Below are positions 25,468-33,065 of a stretch of DNA of 64,000 nucleotides, in pieces. The stretch comes from Stakelama flava. GTDB lineage: Bacteria > Pseudomonadota > Alphaproteobacteria > Sphingomonadales > Sphingomonadaceae. The notes under the pieces were generated by a model. It was not told the DNA's origin and ran no database searches. It worked only from the letters and a program-made list of their open reading frames with translations. The stretch spans positions 124,001 through 188,000 of the forward strand of contig NZ_JAHWZX010000004.1 in NCBI RefSeq assembly GCF_019351405.1, in the 5' to 3' direction. Every line of letters starts with the position of its first letter. Position 1 is the first letter of the stretch. Position numbers and translations under genes: made by a program.

Positions 25468-28103
25468 GCCGACACCTCCTCTTTTTCCACACGGGGCAAT
25501 GTGAAACGAAACCGTGCCCCCCCTTCCGGTTTGTTTTCGGCGCTCAACGTGCCGCCATGCGCTTCTACGATGCGGCGACAGATTGAAAGGCCGATCCCCA
25601 TGCCGCTTTCGCCCTTGGTTGTCTTGAACGGCATATAGATTTCGTTGAGCACTTCCTGCGCGATCCCCGGCCCGCTATCACTTACGCTCAGTTCCAGCAT
25701 TTCGTTGTCGAGCGAACGCGAACCAATTGTGATGACGCGATGTTCGCGCGGCACGCCCGCGACCGCGTCCATGCTGTTGCGCAGCAGATTGACCAATACC
25801 TGCTGCACCTGAATGCGATCGCCCAGCATATACAATGCGCTGTCGGATAAATCATATTCGATATCAATACCCAAGCGGTCATAGCCGGTAAGGACCAGCG
25901 TCGTCGCCTCCTCGATCACCGAATGGACCAGTTCGACGCGGCTGTCGGTCTCACGCTTCGACGCGAAGTCGCGCATGCGCCGGATGATCTGGCCCGCACG
26001 CAGCGATTGCTGCCGGGCGGCGCCCAGCTGTGCGCGAAGCCTGCTGCGCTTCAACTGGTCGTCGTCGAGCATCATTTCGGCGGTGGCCATGTAATTGGCG
26101 ATCGCAGAGAGCGGCTGATTGATTTCGTGCGCCAGACCGGCGGCGAGCTCGCCCATCGCGTTCAGCCGACCGACATGCGTCAGTTCGCTGCGAAGATTGT
26201 CGAGCCGCTCTTCGTTCTTCAGCCGGTCGGAAATGTCCTGAACGAAGGCGGTGAAAACGCGCGTGTCGCTGTAGCGCGCTTCGCCGACCCGCACCTCCAC
26301 CGGTATCTGGTGGCCATCGGCATGAACGGCGGTCATCATCCGCTGCGCGCCGATCATTCGCCGCTCTCCGCTTTCCAAAAAGCGCGCAAGGCCGTCCTGA
26401 TAGCTGCCCAGATGAATGTCCGCGATCAACACCGACACGTTCTTGCCCACCGCCACCGCCGCCGAATAGCCGAACAGCTGCTCCGCCGCCTTGCTGAAGG
26501 TCAGGATGACGCCATGTTCGTCGATCACGATCATCGCGCTGGGAACCGTATCGAGGATCGAGCGCAGTTGCGCTTCGCGCGCCGCCAGCTGCGCTTCGCG
26601 ATCGACGCGCGCGGTAACGTCGATATTGACGCCGATCGTTCGCTCCAGACGGCCGTTTTCATCGTAGAAACAGCGCGCCGACCCTTCGACGGCGCGAACC
26701 TCTCCCGACGGCAGGCTCAGCCGGTAGAAGAAGGAAAAACGTTCCGCCTTGGCCCAGATCGTTGCTTCGATGCGCTTGTCGAGCTCCTCCAGATCGGCCG
26801 GGAAGCAGAGCGCGCGCCAGCTTGCATATTCGGTCATGGTTCCGGCCGGAACGCCAAGCTGGGTTTCTGTGTCGTTGATCCAGCGCAGCCTGTCGTGTTT
26901 GGCGGTCCATTCGAAGATAGCGATGGCGTGCGCTTCCGCCGCCAGCGTAAGTCGCGCGTCACTGTCGCGCAGCGCCACTTCGGTCGCCACGCGCTGGCTG
27001 ATATCGGTCATCGAAAGAACCGTGACCTGCTGTTCCGTATGGTCTTCCGTGACCAGCCGGCGTTCGAGGATGTGAAGCTTCGCACCGTCGCGATGTTGTT
27101 CGATCAATTCATTTTCAATCGCGCTATCGCTCGAGTGCATACGCTCCTGATCGTCGATCCCCTGTGATTGCAGCAGCGCCGATTTGACCTTTCCCAGCGC
27201 CTCTTTCGCCGACCAGCCGTACAGCATCTCGCACCCGCGCGACCAATGGACGATGCGACCATCGCCGTCGACCAGGGCGATCGGCGTCAGATCGGCGACC
27301 CGCGCAAACGCCCGCGCGGTGGAACGTTCGTCGGCGAGAAGGCGGAATATCCAAAGCATCAGAATGCCCAGAACCGCCGTCTGGGTGACCATGGTGACGA
27401 TCAGAATCCAGCGAGCCGGTTCCAGCATGAAAATGATGAGGTCGAGAAGCCCGACAAAGCACGGCACGGCAAGTAGCAGCGGCACCGCCCGGCCCGCGCC
27501 GAGCCGCCGCCCGCGATTTTCCTGATAATCGATCGCGCGTCGCGATGCGAGCATCAGCAGGCCGATCGTCATCAGGACGAGCGCGACGGCATTGCCCGGC
27601 GGCACGATCATGACAAAATCTGGAAAGGGGAGCAGGCGCTGCTCGATCGATTTGACCGCAGCAACGGTTACCGGACCGGAGGCAACGGTCGCGCATAGCG
27701 TGGCAAGGCCCATGACCAGCGGGGTCCGGCCGGACGCGAGCCATATGCCAAGGGTGAGCGGCCCGATCATCAGCGCGAAAAGCAACCGGTATATGCTGGT
27801 GGTGTCGAAGGATAAGGCGACCGCCAGATTGGTCGCGGCGACTGCGCAGGCAAAGCCGCAAAGCACGGCGATACTCCACACCGGCCATTTGCGATCCACC
27901 CCCAGCAAGGCGACGCCAAGCGCCCATACAGAGGCGCAACGCAGCGGAACATCCCAGACGTGCAATGCACCGAAGGAACTGAGGGTCGCGTCGGGTGAAA
28001 AGGTTGCAAAAAGCTGCACGGTCGCCGCAGCGATAGCCGCCAGGGCCAGATACGATACCGGCCGAACAGTGTGATTCGTCGTCCAGGTCAGGCGCGCTTC
28101 CAT
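25464..28103 (-). CDS. FixL-like membrane sensor histidine kinase with PAS domains
   Basis: 879 aa. About eight hydrophobic helices fill residues 15-260, an integral membrane sensory region. Three PAS-type domains follow (near 272, 385 and 510; the third contains VPSAMIVIDEHGVILTFSKA), then HisKA with phosphoacceptor His in GLAHEINQPLSAIANYM and an HATPase domain with DSGPGIA and GESGMGIGLSICRRIVEAHGG. The third PAS most resembles FixL, but Tyr appears to replace the haem-ligating His by eye alignment, so oxygen sensing should not be assumed. Pairs with the downstream FixJ-like regulator. Confidence 0.88.
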   Translation of the reverse strand: MEARLTWTTNHTVRPVSYLALAAIAAATVQLFATFSPDATLSSFGALHVWDVPLRCASVWALGVALLGVDRKWPVWSIAVLCGFACAVAATNLAVALSFDTTSIYRLLFALMIGPLTLGIWLASGRTPLVMGLATLCATVASGPVTVAAVKSIEQRLLPFPDFVMIVPPGNAVALVLMTIGLLMLASRRAIDYQENRGRRLGAGRAVPLLLAVPCFVGLLDLIIFMLEPARWILIVTMVTQTAVLGILMLWIFRLLADERSTARAFARVADLTPIALVDGDGRIVHWSRGCEMLYGWSAKEALGKVKSALLQSQGIDDQERMHSSDSAIENELIEQHRDGAKLHILERRLVTEDHTEQQVTVLSMTDISQRVATEVALRDSDARLTLAAEAHAIAIFEWTAKHDRLRWINDTETQLGVPAGTMTEYASWRALCFPADLEELDKRIEATIWAKAERFSFFYRLSLPSGEVRAVEGSARCFYDENGRLERTIGVNIDVTARVDREAQLAAREAQLRSILDTVPSAMIVIDEHGVILTFSKAAEQLFGYSAAVAVGKNVSVLIADIHLGSYQDGLARFLESGERRMIGAQRMMTAVHADGHQIPVEVRVGEARYSDTRVFTAFVQDISDRLKNEERLDNLRSELTHVGRLNAMGELAAGLAHEINQPLSAIANYMATAEMMLDDDQLKRSRLRAQLGAARQQSLRAGQIIRRMRDFASKRETDSRVELVHSVIEEATTLVLTGYDRLGIDIEYDLSDSALYMLGDRIQVQQVLVNLLRNSMDAVAGVPREHRVITIGSRSLDNEMLELSVSDSGPGIAQEVLNEIYMPFKTTKGESGMGIGLSICRRIVEAHGGTLSAENKPEGGARFRFTLPRVEKEEVSA

Positions 28104-28409
28104 TCGGGTCGTGCTTCGTTCTACCGTGCAATTTACGCGATTAACGCATAACTGCCAGAAAAAACTAATCCATCCTAGATAATTAGACGGGTTAGGTTAA
28201 TCTGATTGTAAATAGCGGGCGGCGTGGGCGTCTCTTCCGGCCGACGAAAGAACTGGAAAGGAAAGCGCGGCCTGGTTCGTGCTGTCGAGGCAGGGAACCG
28301 GTTATCCTGCGGACCTGCTCATAGTGTCAGGGAATGCCCGATCAACAACAAAAACTGCCCGCTTCGGCAGGGGGCCGAAGCGGGCAGTCTTCCCGAACGG
28401 GAAAAGTGG
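28104..28409. other. 306 bp gap between kinase start and sigma-like gene end
   Basis: Contains the upstream region of the FixL-like gene (AT-rich around 28140-28215) and the terminator of the sigma-like gene. No coding frame with a convincing start and composition was seen. Confidence 0.6.
28343..28388 (-). terminator. Rho-independent terminator of sigma-like gene
   Basis: A 15-bp inverted repeat (ACTGCCCGCTTCGGC, 28354-28368; its complement at 28374-28388) with a 5-nt loop. On the minus strand it is followed by a T-rich tract (TTTTTGTTGTTG), 22 nt after the stop of the sigma-like gene. Confidence 0.88.
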
Positions 28410-29420
28410 TTAGTTCAACCGCGAGCGGGCGGCGGGGAAGGCGTCGGCCATGGGGAGGGCGACGCGCGCGCCTTCCATGTCGGTGGCCTCCACCACCATG
28501 ACGCGGGTTCCCTGTGAATTGACGGCATCGGGCAGCAGAGACTGACGCGTTTCGATCCGGTCGGTGTCGCGGCGACGCGGTTGCGGCTTGCGACGTTCGA
28601 ACATGCCGCCGAAGCGTTCGTCGGTTTCGGCAATCTTGGCGATGGTCTTGGCCGCACGCTTGGCGACCTGGCGAAGCCGTTCGCGTTCCTGCGGATCGTC
28701 GGTCATGTCCGACAGATCGTCGTTCAGCCGATGCGCAACGATTTCGCGCTGGCTGGCCAGTCGCTCTTCCAGTTCGGCCAGCTCGTCGGCATCGATGCCG
28801 CCCTTGGCGCGGAACCGGGGCAGCGAGGAGTCGTCGTTCTGGCGCGAACGCTGGTTACGGGCGCGGCGGCGAAGCTGGTCAAGGCCCACCTCACGCAGAT
28901 GTTCGACATAGGCGTCGAGCAGCGCTTCGCGGGTATTGTCGGCGAGATGCTCTGCCGCCGCCGCTTCGGTGCGTTCCAGCGCATCCTCATCCTCTACCAT
29001 GCTTTCCAGCGAGGTGGTTTCGCCATCGTCGCCGGTTGCGGTGGCGTGCAGCGAAACGGTGGTGGCATCGACCTTCTTCGCCGACGGGCGCTGATCGGTC
29101 ATGACGCGGAAGCGAAGGCTCTGCAATTCGCCGCGAAGCTGCCAGTTGACGAAGGTCGTGAACTGCGCCTTCGAAGGGTCATAGGCCTGGATCGCGCGGT
29201 GCACGCCGATGGCGCAGCACTGTTCGGCATCGTCCCAATGCGCGATCAGGCCGTACTGGCGAATGAAGTGACGGATGCGCGGGGCAACGAGGTCAAGAAC
29301 CCTGGCGAAGGCGCGATCGGAAGCGACACGCTGGCGATTGGTCTGCTTTTCGCCGTCCTTCGGCAGATTGGCGATGACTTCGGCGACGGCAACTTCGAGG
29401 GCGGCGGTGATCTTCGACAT
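28410..29420 (-). CDS. Atypical sigma-70-family protein with region 2 but no evident region 4
   Basis: 336 aa from the ATG at 29420, which has AGGGGA 6 nt upstream; a further ATG at 29438 lacks a ribosome binding site. Residues about 45-130 match sigma region 2 (QCCAIGVHRAIQAYDPSKAQ, FTTFVNWQLRGELQSLRFRV), followed by a region-3-like VSLHATATGDDGETTSLESM. The remaining 170 residues are charged, Arg-rich and helical, with no recognisable region 4 helix-turn-helix. It could be the sigma factor for late flagellar genes in this lineage or a sigma mimic. It has its own terminator and an inverted repeat upstream. Confidence 0.75.
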   Translation of the reverse strand: MSKITAALEVAVAEVIANLPKDGEKQTNRQRVASDRAFARVLDLVAPRIRHFIRQYGLIAHWDDAEQCCAIGVHRAIQAYDPSKAQFTTFVNWQLRGELQSLRFRVMTDQRPSAKKVDATTVSLHATATGDDGETTSLESMVEDEDALERTEAAAAEHLADNTREALLDAYVEHLREVGLDQLRRRARNQRSRQNDDSSLPRFRAKGGIDADELAELEERLASQREIVAHRLNDDLSDMTDDPQERERLRQVAKRAAKTIAKIAETDERFGGMFERRKPQPRRRDTDRIETRQSLLPDAVNSQGTRVMVVEATDMEGARVALPMADAFPAARSRLN

Positions 29421-29795
29421 TGAACTTTCCCCTGACATGATCCGGCGGAATGCGTTGCAGTCCGTCGGTAGGAGAAAGAATGGCGTCCCGGAATTAAGGG
29501 ATATGAACTACCGCCCTATGGGGAATCACGCAGGACCATAGGTATTTATACAATGACCCGGTCGGCCAACCCGCAGTTTTTCGTGGATTTCGCCGATGGC
29601 GGCGAAATGCCTGCCTTAAAGAAATTAACGTCCCGACGTTCGGATTTCGCTGATTTCGACGTCGCATCGGACGCGGTCATTCAAAAATCCGAATCACCGC
29701 GCGTCACAAAAGAAACACAGGCGATGGATCATTATAGTAGATTACCGGAAGTCGGGGCGCGGGCCGGGAAAATTCAGCAAATTGGTTGCCGAATA
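29421..29795. other. 375 bp gap upstream of sigma-like gene
   Basis: Holds the control region of the sigma-like gene (see the inverted repeat at 29515-29542) and about 250 nt up to the transglycosylase stop in which I see no gene. A plus-strand open frame from 29553 runs on into the transglycosylase gene as an antisense shadow and is not called. Confidence 0.55.
29515..29542. promoter_or_regulatory. CCTATGG-N14-CCATAGG inverted repeat upstream of sigma-like gene
   Basis: Perfect 7-bp arms (29515-29521 and 29536-29542) with centres 21 bp apart, about two helical turns, roughly 95-120 nt before the ATG at 29420. The shape suits a dimeric regulator site. No binding protein can be named. Confidence 0.5.
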
Positions 29796-30719
29796 TCAGG
29801 CGTAACGCTGCGGCTGGACCGAATTCGCGACATAGCCGCGCAGCCAGGCGCGATGCGCGACGCTGGCATCGCCCGCCGCGGCGATCGCCTGACGCGCCTT
29901 GCTGCTGCCGATCTGCGCGGCGAGCAGCGTGGCCGCGCGTTCGTCCGAAAGCCCGGTGGTGAGGAAGCGGATCGCGTCGCCGGGGCCAAGGTGGTGCGCG
30001 ATGTATGCCGTGCGCGCCACGCTGGTCGCATCCGAACCAACCGTCACGCCCTTGCGTTCAAGCAGGTCCAGATTGCGGCTGGCGTAGTCGGCGATCGTCT
30101 GAATCGACGCGTCAGGATCATAGCGCAGGCGCAGCAGGTCCGATCGCGCGGCGGAGCGGATATTTCCGCTCGCATCGAGCCAGCCCCTGGCGGCGGCGGT
30201 CTTGTTCAGCCATGTGCCCGGCTGGCGCGCCATATCCTGCCAGGTGCCGCTGAGGAACTGGCCCAGTCCCGCCGCACTTGATCGCGGATTGCGCGAATAG
30301 GTGTTCCAGCGGCCGGACGAATCCTTTGCCGCTTCCGCATCGACGATCGCAGCGAGCGCGGTTTCGGGAACGCCGGTGCGCTGCGCCGCTGCCTCCAGCG
30401 TGCCGGCACGATCGGCATTGGCGCCCAGATTGAGCGACCCCGTTTGCGCGACGGCGGCAACCGGCTGAGTCATCACTGCGGCGCGCGGTTGCGGCCGGAC
30501 GTCAGAGCCCGGCCGGTTCGCCGACACCAGCGCCACCATGCTCGCGAAATCCATGCCGCCGGCGGCGGGGCGGGGCGAATCATATTGGGATGAAAAATCG
30601 TCGCCATGGCCCAGTGCAGCCTGCCACAGGCGCTGCTGGACATCGGCCATCGCGGTGCGGTGGATAAGTTCGGCGCGCTTTGCCGGGGACAGCCGGTTGG
30701 CGTCTAGCGATTCGATCAT
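29796..30719 (-). CDS. Lytic transglycosylase-like protein of flagellar locus
   Basis: 307 aa from the ATG at 30719, overlapping the fliJ stop (ATGA). The middle part resembles soluble lytic transglycosylases: a candidate catalytic Glu in AIVDAEAAKDSSG and the conserved SSAAGLGQFLSGTWQDM. The N-terminal 100 residues are low-complexity and lack a Sec signal peptide, so export through the flagellar apparatus is possible. It may open peptidoglycan for the rod, a task that the single-domain FlgJ here cannot do. Final gene of the flbT-fliI-fliJ block. Confidence 0.75.
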   Translation of the reverse strand: MIESLDANRLSPAKRAELIHRTAMADVQQRLWQAALGHGDDFSSQYDSPRPAAGGMDFASMVALVSANRPGSDVRPQPRAAVMTQPVAAVAQTGSLNLGANADRAGTLEAAAQRTGVPETALAAIVDAEAAKDSSGRWNTYSRNPRSSAAGLGQFLSGTWQDMARQPGTWLNKTAAARGWLDASGNIRSAARSDLLRLRYDPDASIQTIADYASRNLDLLERKGVTVGSDATSVARTAYIAHHLGPGDAIRFLTTGLSDERAATLLAAQIGSSKARQAIAAAGDASVAHRAWLRGYVANSVQPQRYA

Positions 30720-31156
30720 GACAGGCGCTTTCTGTCTCGTGCATGGCGCATCGACCGGACGAACCGGGCGGCGACCACATCGTCGACAAGTTGCTGTTCC
30801 GCCCGGTCGCGGGCGCGCTCCGCCTCTTCGCGATACCGGTCGGCGGCGTTGCCGACAGCACGGATCGAGGCATATTGTTCGGCAGCCTTGTCGCGCAGTT
30901 CGGCGAGTTCGGCCTCCGCCGCGCACCGCTGTTCGTTCAGCATCGCGCGTTCGTTGCGCGCGCGCGCCAGATACGCGTCGGCGAACAGCATATGGTCGAG
31001 CGTCGCCAGCTTCTGTTCGTGCACGATCTGCCCTTCAAGCGCTTCGTGCAGCGACTGCATCTCATCCAGGCGCTGCGTCGCCGCGCCGATCACACGTTTC
31101 AGCGCGTCCATTTCATGTTCCAGCGCGCGCAGCGCGGCGTCATAGGGCGTCTTCAT
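30716..31156 (-). CDS. fliJ: Flagellar export protein FliJ
   Basis: 146 aa from the ATG at 31156 (17-nt overlap with fliI). Almost entirely a two-stranded coiled coil rich in Ala, Arg and Glu (for example EHEMDALKRVIGAATQRLDE), the FliJ hallmark. FliJ is the central stalk of the FliI ATPase hexamer and recycles chaperones. Assignment relies on size, coiled coil and position directly after fliI. Confidence 0.85.
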   Translation of the reverse strand: MKTPYDAALRALEHEMDALKRVIGAATQRLDEMQSLHEALEGQIVHEQKLATLDHMLFADAYLARARNERAMLNEQRCAAEAELAELRDKAAEQYASIRAVGNAADRYREEAERARDRAEQQLVDDVVAARFVRSMRHARDRKRLS

Positions 31157-32477
31157 CGCCGCCCTCCACCAGTTGCGCCATCGTTGCAAACGCCTGTTTC
31201 ATATCGCCGCGATCGCCCTTGCCCTGGGTCAGCAGCGTTTCGATGCGCGGGGCGATCGCCACGGCATTGTCGACATCGGGGTTCGATCCCGCCTTGTACG
31301 CGCCCAGCCGGACGATGTCCTCCATATCGGCATAGGTCGAAAGCACACGCCGAGCGGCAAGCCGGGTGTCGTTCTGCTCCGTTTCCAGGCAGTGGGGCAG
31401 GGTGCGCGATACCGATTTCAACAGGTCGATCGCCGGGTAGCGGCCGCGCTCGGCGATCCGGCGGGTGATGACGACATGCCCGTCCAATATGCCGCGAACC
31501 GCATCGGCGACGGGTTCATTGTGATCGTCGCCATCGACCAGCACGGTAAACAGTCCGGTGATCGATCCCTGACCGGGCAACCCCGGCCCCGCCCGTTCGA
31601 GCAGGCGCGGCAGTTCGGCAAACACGGTTGGGGTATAGCCCTTGGTCGCGGGCGGCTCTCCGCTCGCCAGCCCGATTTCGCGTTGGGCCATGGCGAAACG
31701 GGTAACCGAATCCATCAGGCACAGGACATTCAGCCCGCGATCGCGGAAATGTTCGGCGATTGCCATGGTCGTCCATGCCGCCTGACGCCGCATCAGCGCC
31801 GGTTCGTCGGAGGTTGCGACCACAACGACGCTGCGCGCCAGTCCTTCGGGGCCAAGATCGTCCTCGACAAATTCCTGCACTTCGCGTCCGCGCTCACCGA
31901 TCAGGCCGATTACCGCGACGTCGCATTCGGTCCAGCGCGCCAGCATTGACAGAAGCACGGACTTGCCGACCCCTGATCCGGCGAACAGGCCAAGCCGCTG
32001 GCCGCGGCACAGCGGTACGAACAGGTCGAGCGAGCGAACCCCGGTTTCGATCCGGCGGCCGACGCGCGCGCGCGCGGCGGCGGCGGGTGGCGATGCCTTG
32101 ATCGGTTGCGGCTCCGGACCGCGCGGAAGCGGCGGCTTGCCGTCTATCGGCCTACCAAGCCCGTCGACCATCCGCCCCAGCCAGCCATCGCACGGACGCA
32201 CGGCGAAGCTGCTCGCTTCCAGCCAGGCGGCGGTTCCGACCATCAGGCCCTGCGGGTCGCTGAAGGGAAGGCATTGCGCCAGTCCCGATTCAAAGCCGGT
32301 GACTTCGGCGGCAAGCACGCCCGATCCGGTTTCGATCGACATGCGCGATCCGATCTGCGCCGCGCCGCCAAGTCCCTCCACTTCGATCAGTGCGCCGCGC
32401 ACTGACACGACCCTGCCATGGCGCAGGTCGAGCGGCAGCGAACCGATGGCGCGTGCGGCGGAGGCAAGCGTTTGCAT
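31140..32477 (-). CDS. fliI: Flagellum-specific ATPase FliI
   Basis: 445 aa from the ATG at 32477, just after the flbT stop; the frame extends 16 codons further into flbT and that start lacks a ribosome binding site. F1-ATPase-like: Walker A GLFAGSGVGKSVLLS, catalytic GLIGERGREVQEFVE, Walker B LNVLCLMDSVTRFAMAQRE. It energises export of flagellar subunits with FliH and FliJ at the cytoplasmic face of the export gate. Confidence 0.95.
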   Translation of the reverse strand: MQTLASAARAIGSLPLDLRHGRVVSVRGALIEVEGLGGAAQIGSRMSIETGSGVLAAEVTGFESGLAQCLPFSDPQGLMVGTAAWLEASSFAVRPCDGWLGRMVDGLGRPIDGKPPLPRGPEPQPIKASPPAAAARARVGRRIETGVRSLDLFVPLCRGQRLGLFAGSGVGKSVLLSMLARWTECDVAVIGLIGERGREVQEFVEDDLGPEGLARSVVVVATSDEPALMRRQAAWTTMAIAEHFRDRGLNVLCLMDSVTRFAMAQREIGLASGEPPATKGYTPTVFAELPRLLERAGPGLPGQGSITGLFTVLVDGDDHNEPVADAVRGILDGHVVITRRIAERGRYPAIDLLKSVSRTLPHCLETEQNDTRLAARRVLSTYADMEDIVRLGAYKAGSNPDVDNAVAIAPRIETLLTQGKGDRGDMKQAFATMAQLVEGGDEDAL

Positions 32478-32487
32478 GCGGCGATGC

Positions 32488-32880
32488 TCAGGCGGCGACG
32501 GTGTTGCTGTTGGCGGCCTGTTCATGCGCGATCAGCGCGCGGCACTGGGCCAGACCCTTGTAATAATCGCCGACCGCCACATGATTGGCGAACGCGACGC
32601 ATGCCGCCTTCGCCGCGATGTCGTCGAGCGTGGGCATCAGCAGGCGAAGCGCATCGATGATCGAATCGCGATGTTTTTCGCTATCCTCGCCGATATACGC
32701 CATCATGCACGCGAAATAGAGCTGCTTGGCCGGGGTGTCGGCCTCTTCGGGCGTCATGATTTCGCGACCGCGCAGCAGCGCCGCCTGGTTCTCGACGATC
32801 AGGTCGGTACGGCCCGAAGCGCGCAGCAAAGCGCCGTTGATGATAAGCGCTTCACCGTCGCGCAGGGAAATACGAAGCAT
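32488..32880 (-). CDS. flbT: Flagellin translational repressor FlbT
   Basis: 130 aa from the ATG at 32880; upstream frame is intergenic. Starts LRISLRDGEALIINGALLRA and contains QLYFACMMAYIG, both typical of FlbT. In Caulobacter FlbT binds the flagellin mRNA leader and limits translation until the hook is complete. Here it leads an operon with fliI and fliJ and is divergent from the hook gene, while its antagonist flaF is at 24466. Confidence 0.93.
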   Translation of the reverse strand: MLRISLRDGEALIINGALLRASGRTDLIVENQAALLRGREIMTPEEADTPAKQLYFACMMAYIGEDSEKHRDSIIDALRLLMPTLDDIAAKAACVAFANHVAVGDYYKGLAQCRALIAHEQAANSNTVAA

Positions 32881-32914
32881 TGCAGCCTCCAGACAAATCA
32901 GATGCGTTTGCCCT

Positions 32915-32980
32915 GTTATAGAAGCCTGCTGCCCGCCCCCGACGCGCAGGGCGGAAAAAATTGCCGGGTATATTTTTTGC
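32915..32980. promoter_or_regulatory. flbT / flgE divergent control region
   Basis: GTTATA at 32915-32920 reads TATAAC on the minus strand, 35 nt before flbT. The sequence 32951-32968 is, on the minus strand, CCCGGCAATTTTTTCCGC, like the element before fliF. Overlapping it, GG at 32967-32968 and GC at 32979-32980 are separated by exactly 10 bases with TTTTTTGC, the spacing of a sigma-54 -24/-12 promoter facing flgE. The -24 half is weak. Confidence 0.45.
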
Positions 32981-33014
32981 GTATCGCTTCGGACCGGTCG
33001 CCCCGCGCGCCTCC

Positions 33015-33020
33015 TATCAT
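33015..33020 (+). promoter_or_regulatory. TATCAT hexamer upstream of flgE
   Basis: CTCCTATCATGGG, 46 nt before the flgE TTG; one of the recurrent TATNAT hexamers of this island. An alternative to the sigma-54-like promoter at 32967-32980. Confidence 0.35.
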
Positions 33021-33065
33021 GGGAAACGACGCGCCATTGTGGGCGCAGATGACGGGAGATCCCTC

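Noticed and set aside
25923-27167. 414-codon plus-strand frame opposite the FixL-like kinase
   Set aside because: Antisense shadow; low-complexity Arg/Gln-rich product.
29553-30281. Plus-strand open frame of 242 codons
   Set aside because: Mostly antisense to the transglycosylase gene, no ribosome binding site, and composition typical of a shadow frame in GC-rich DNA.
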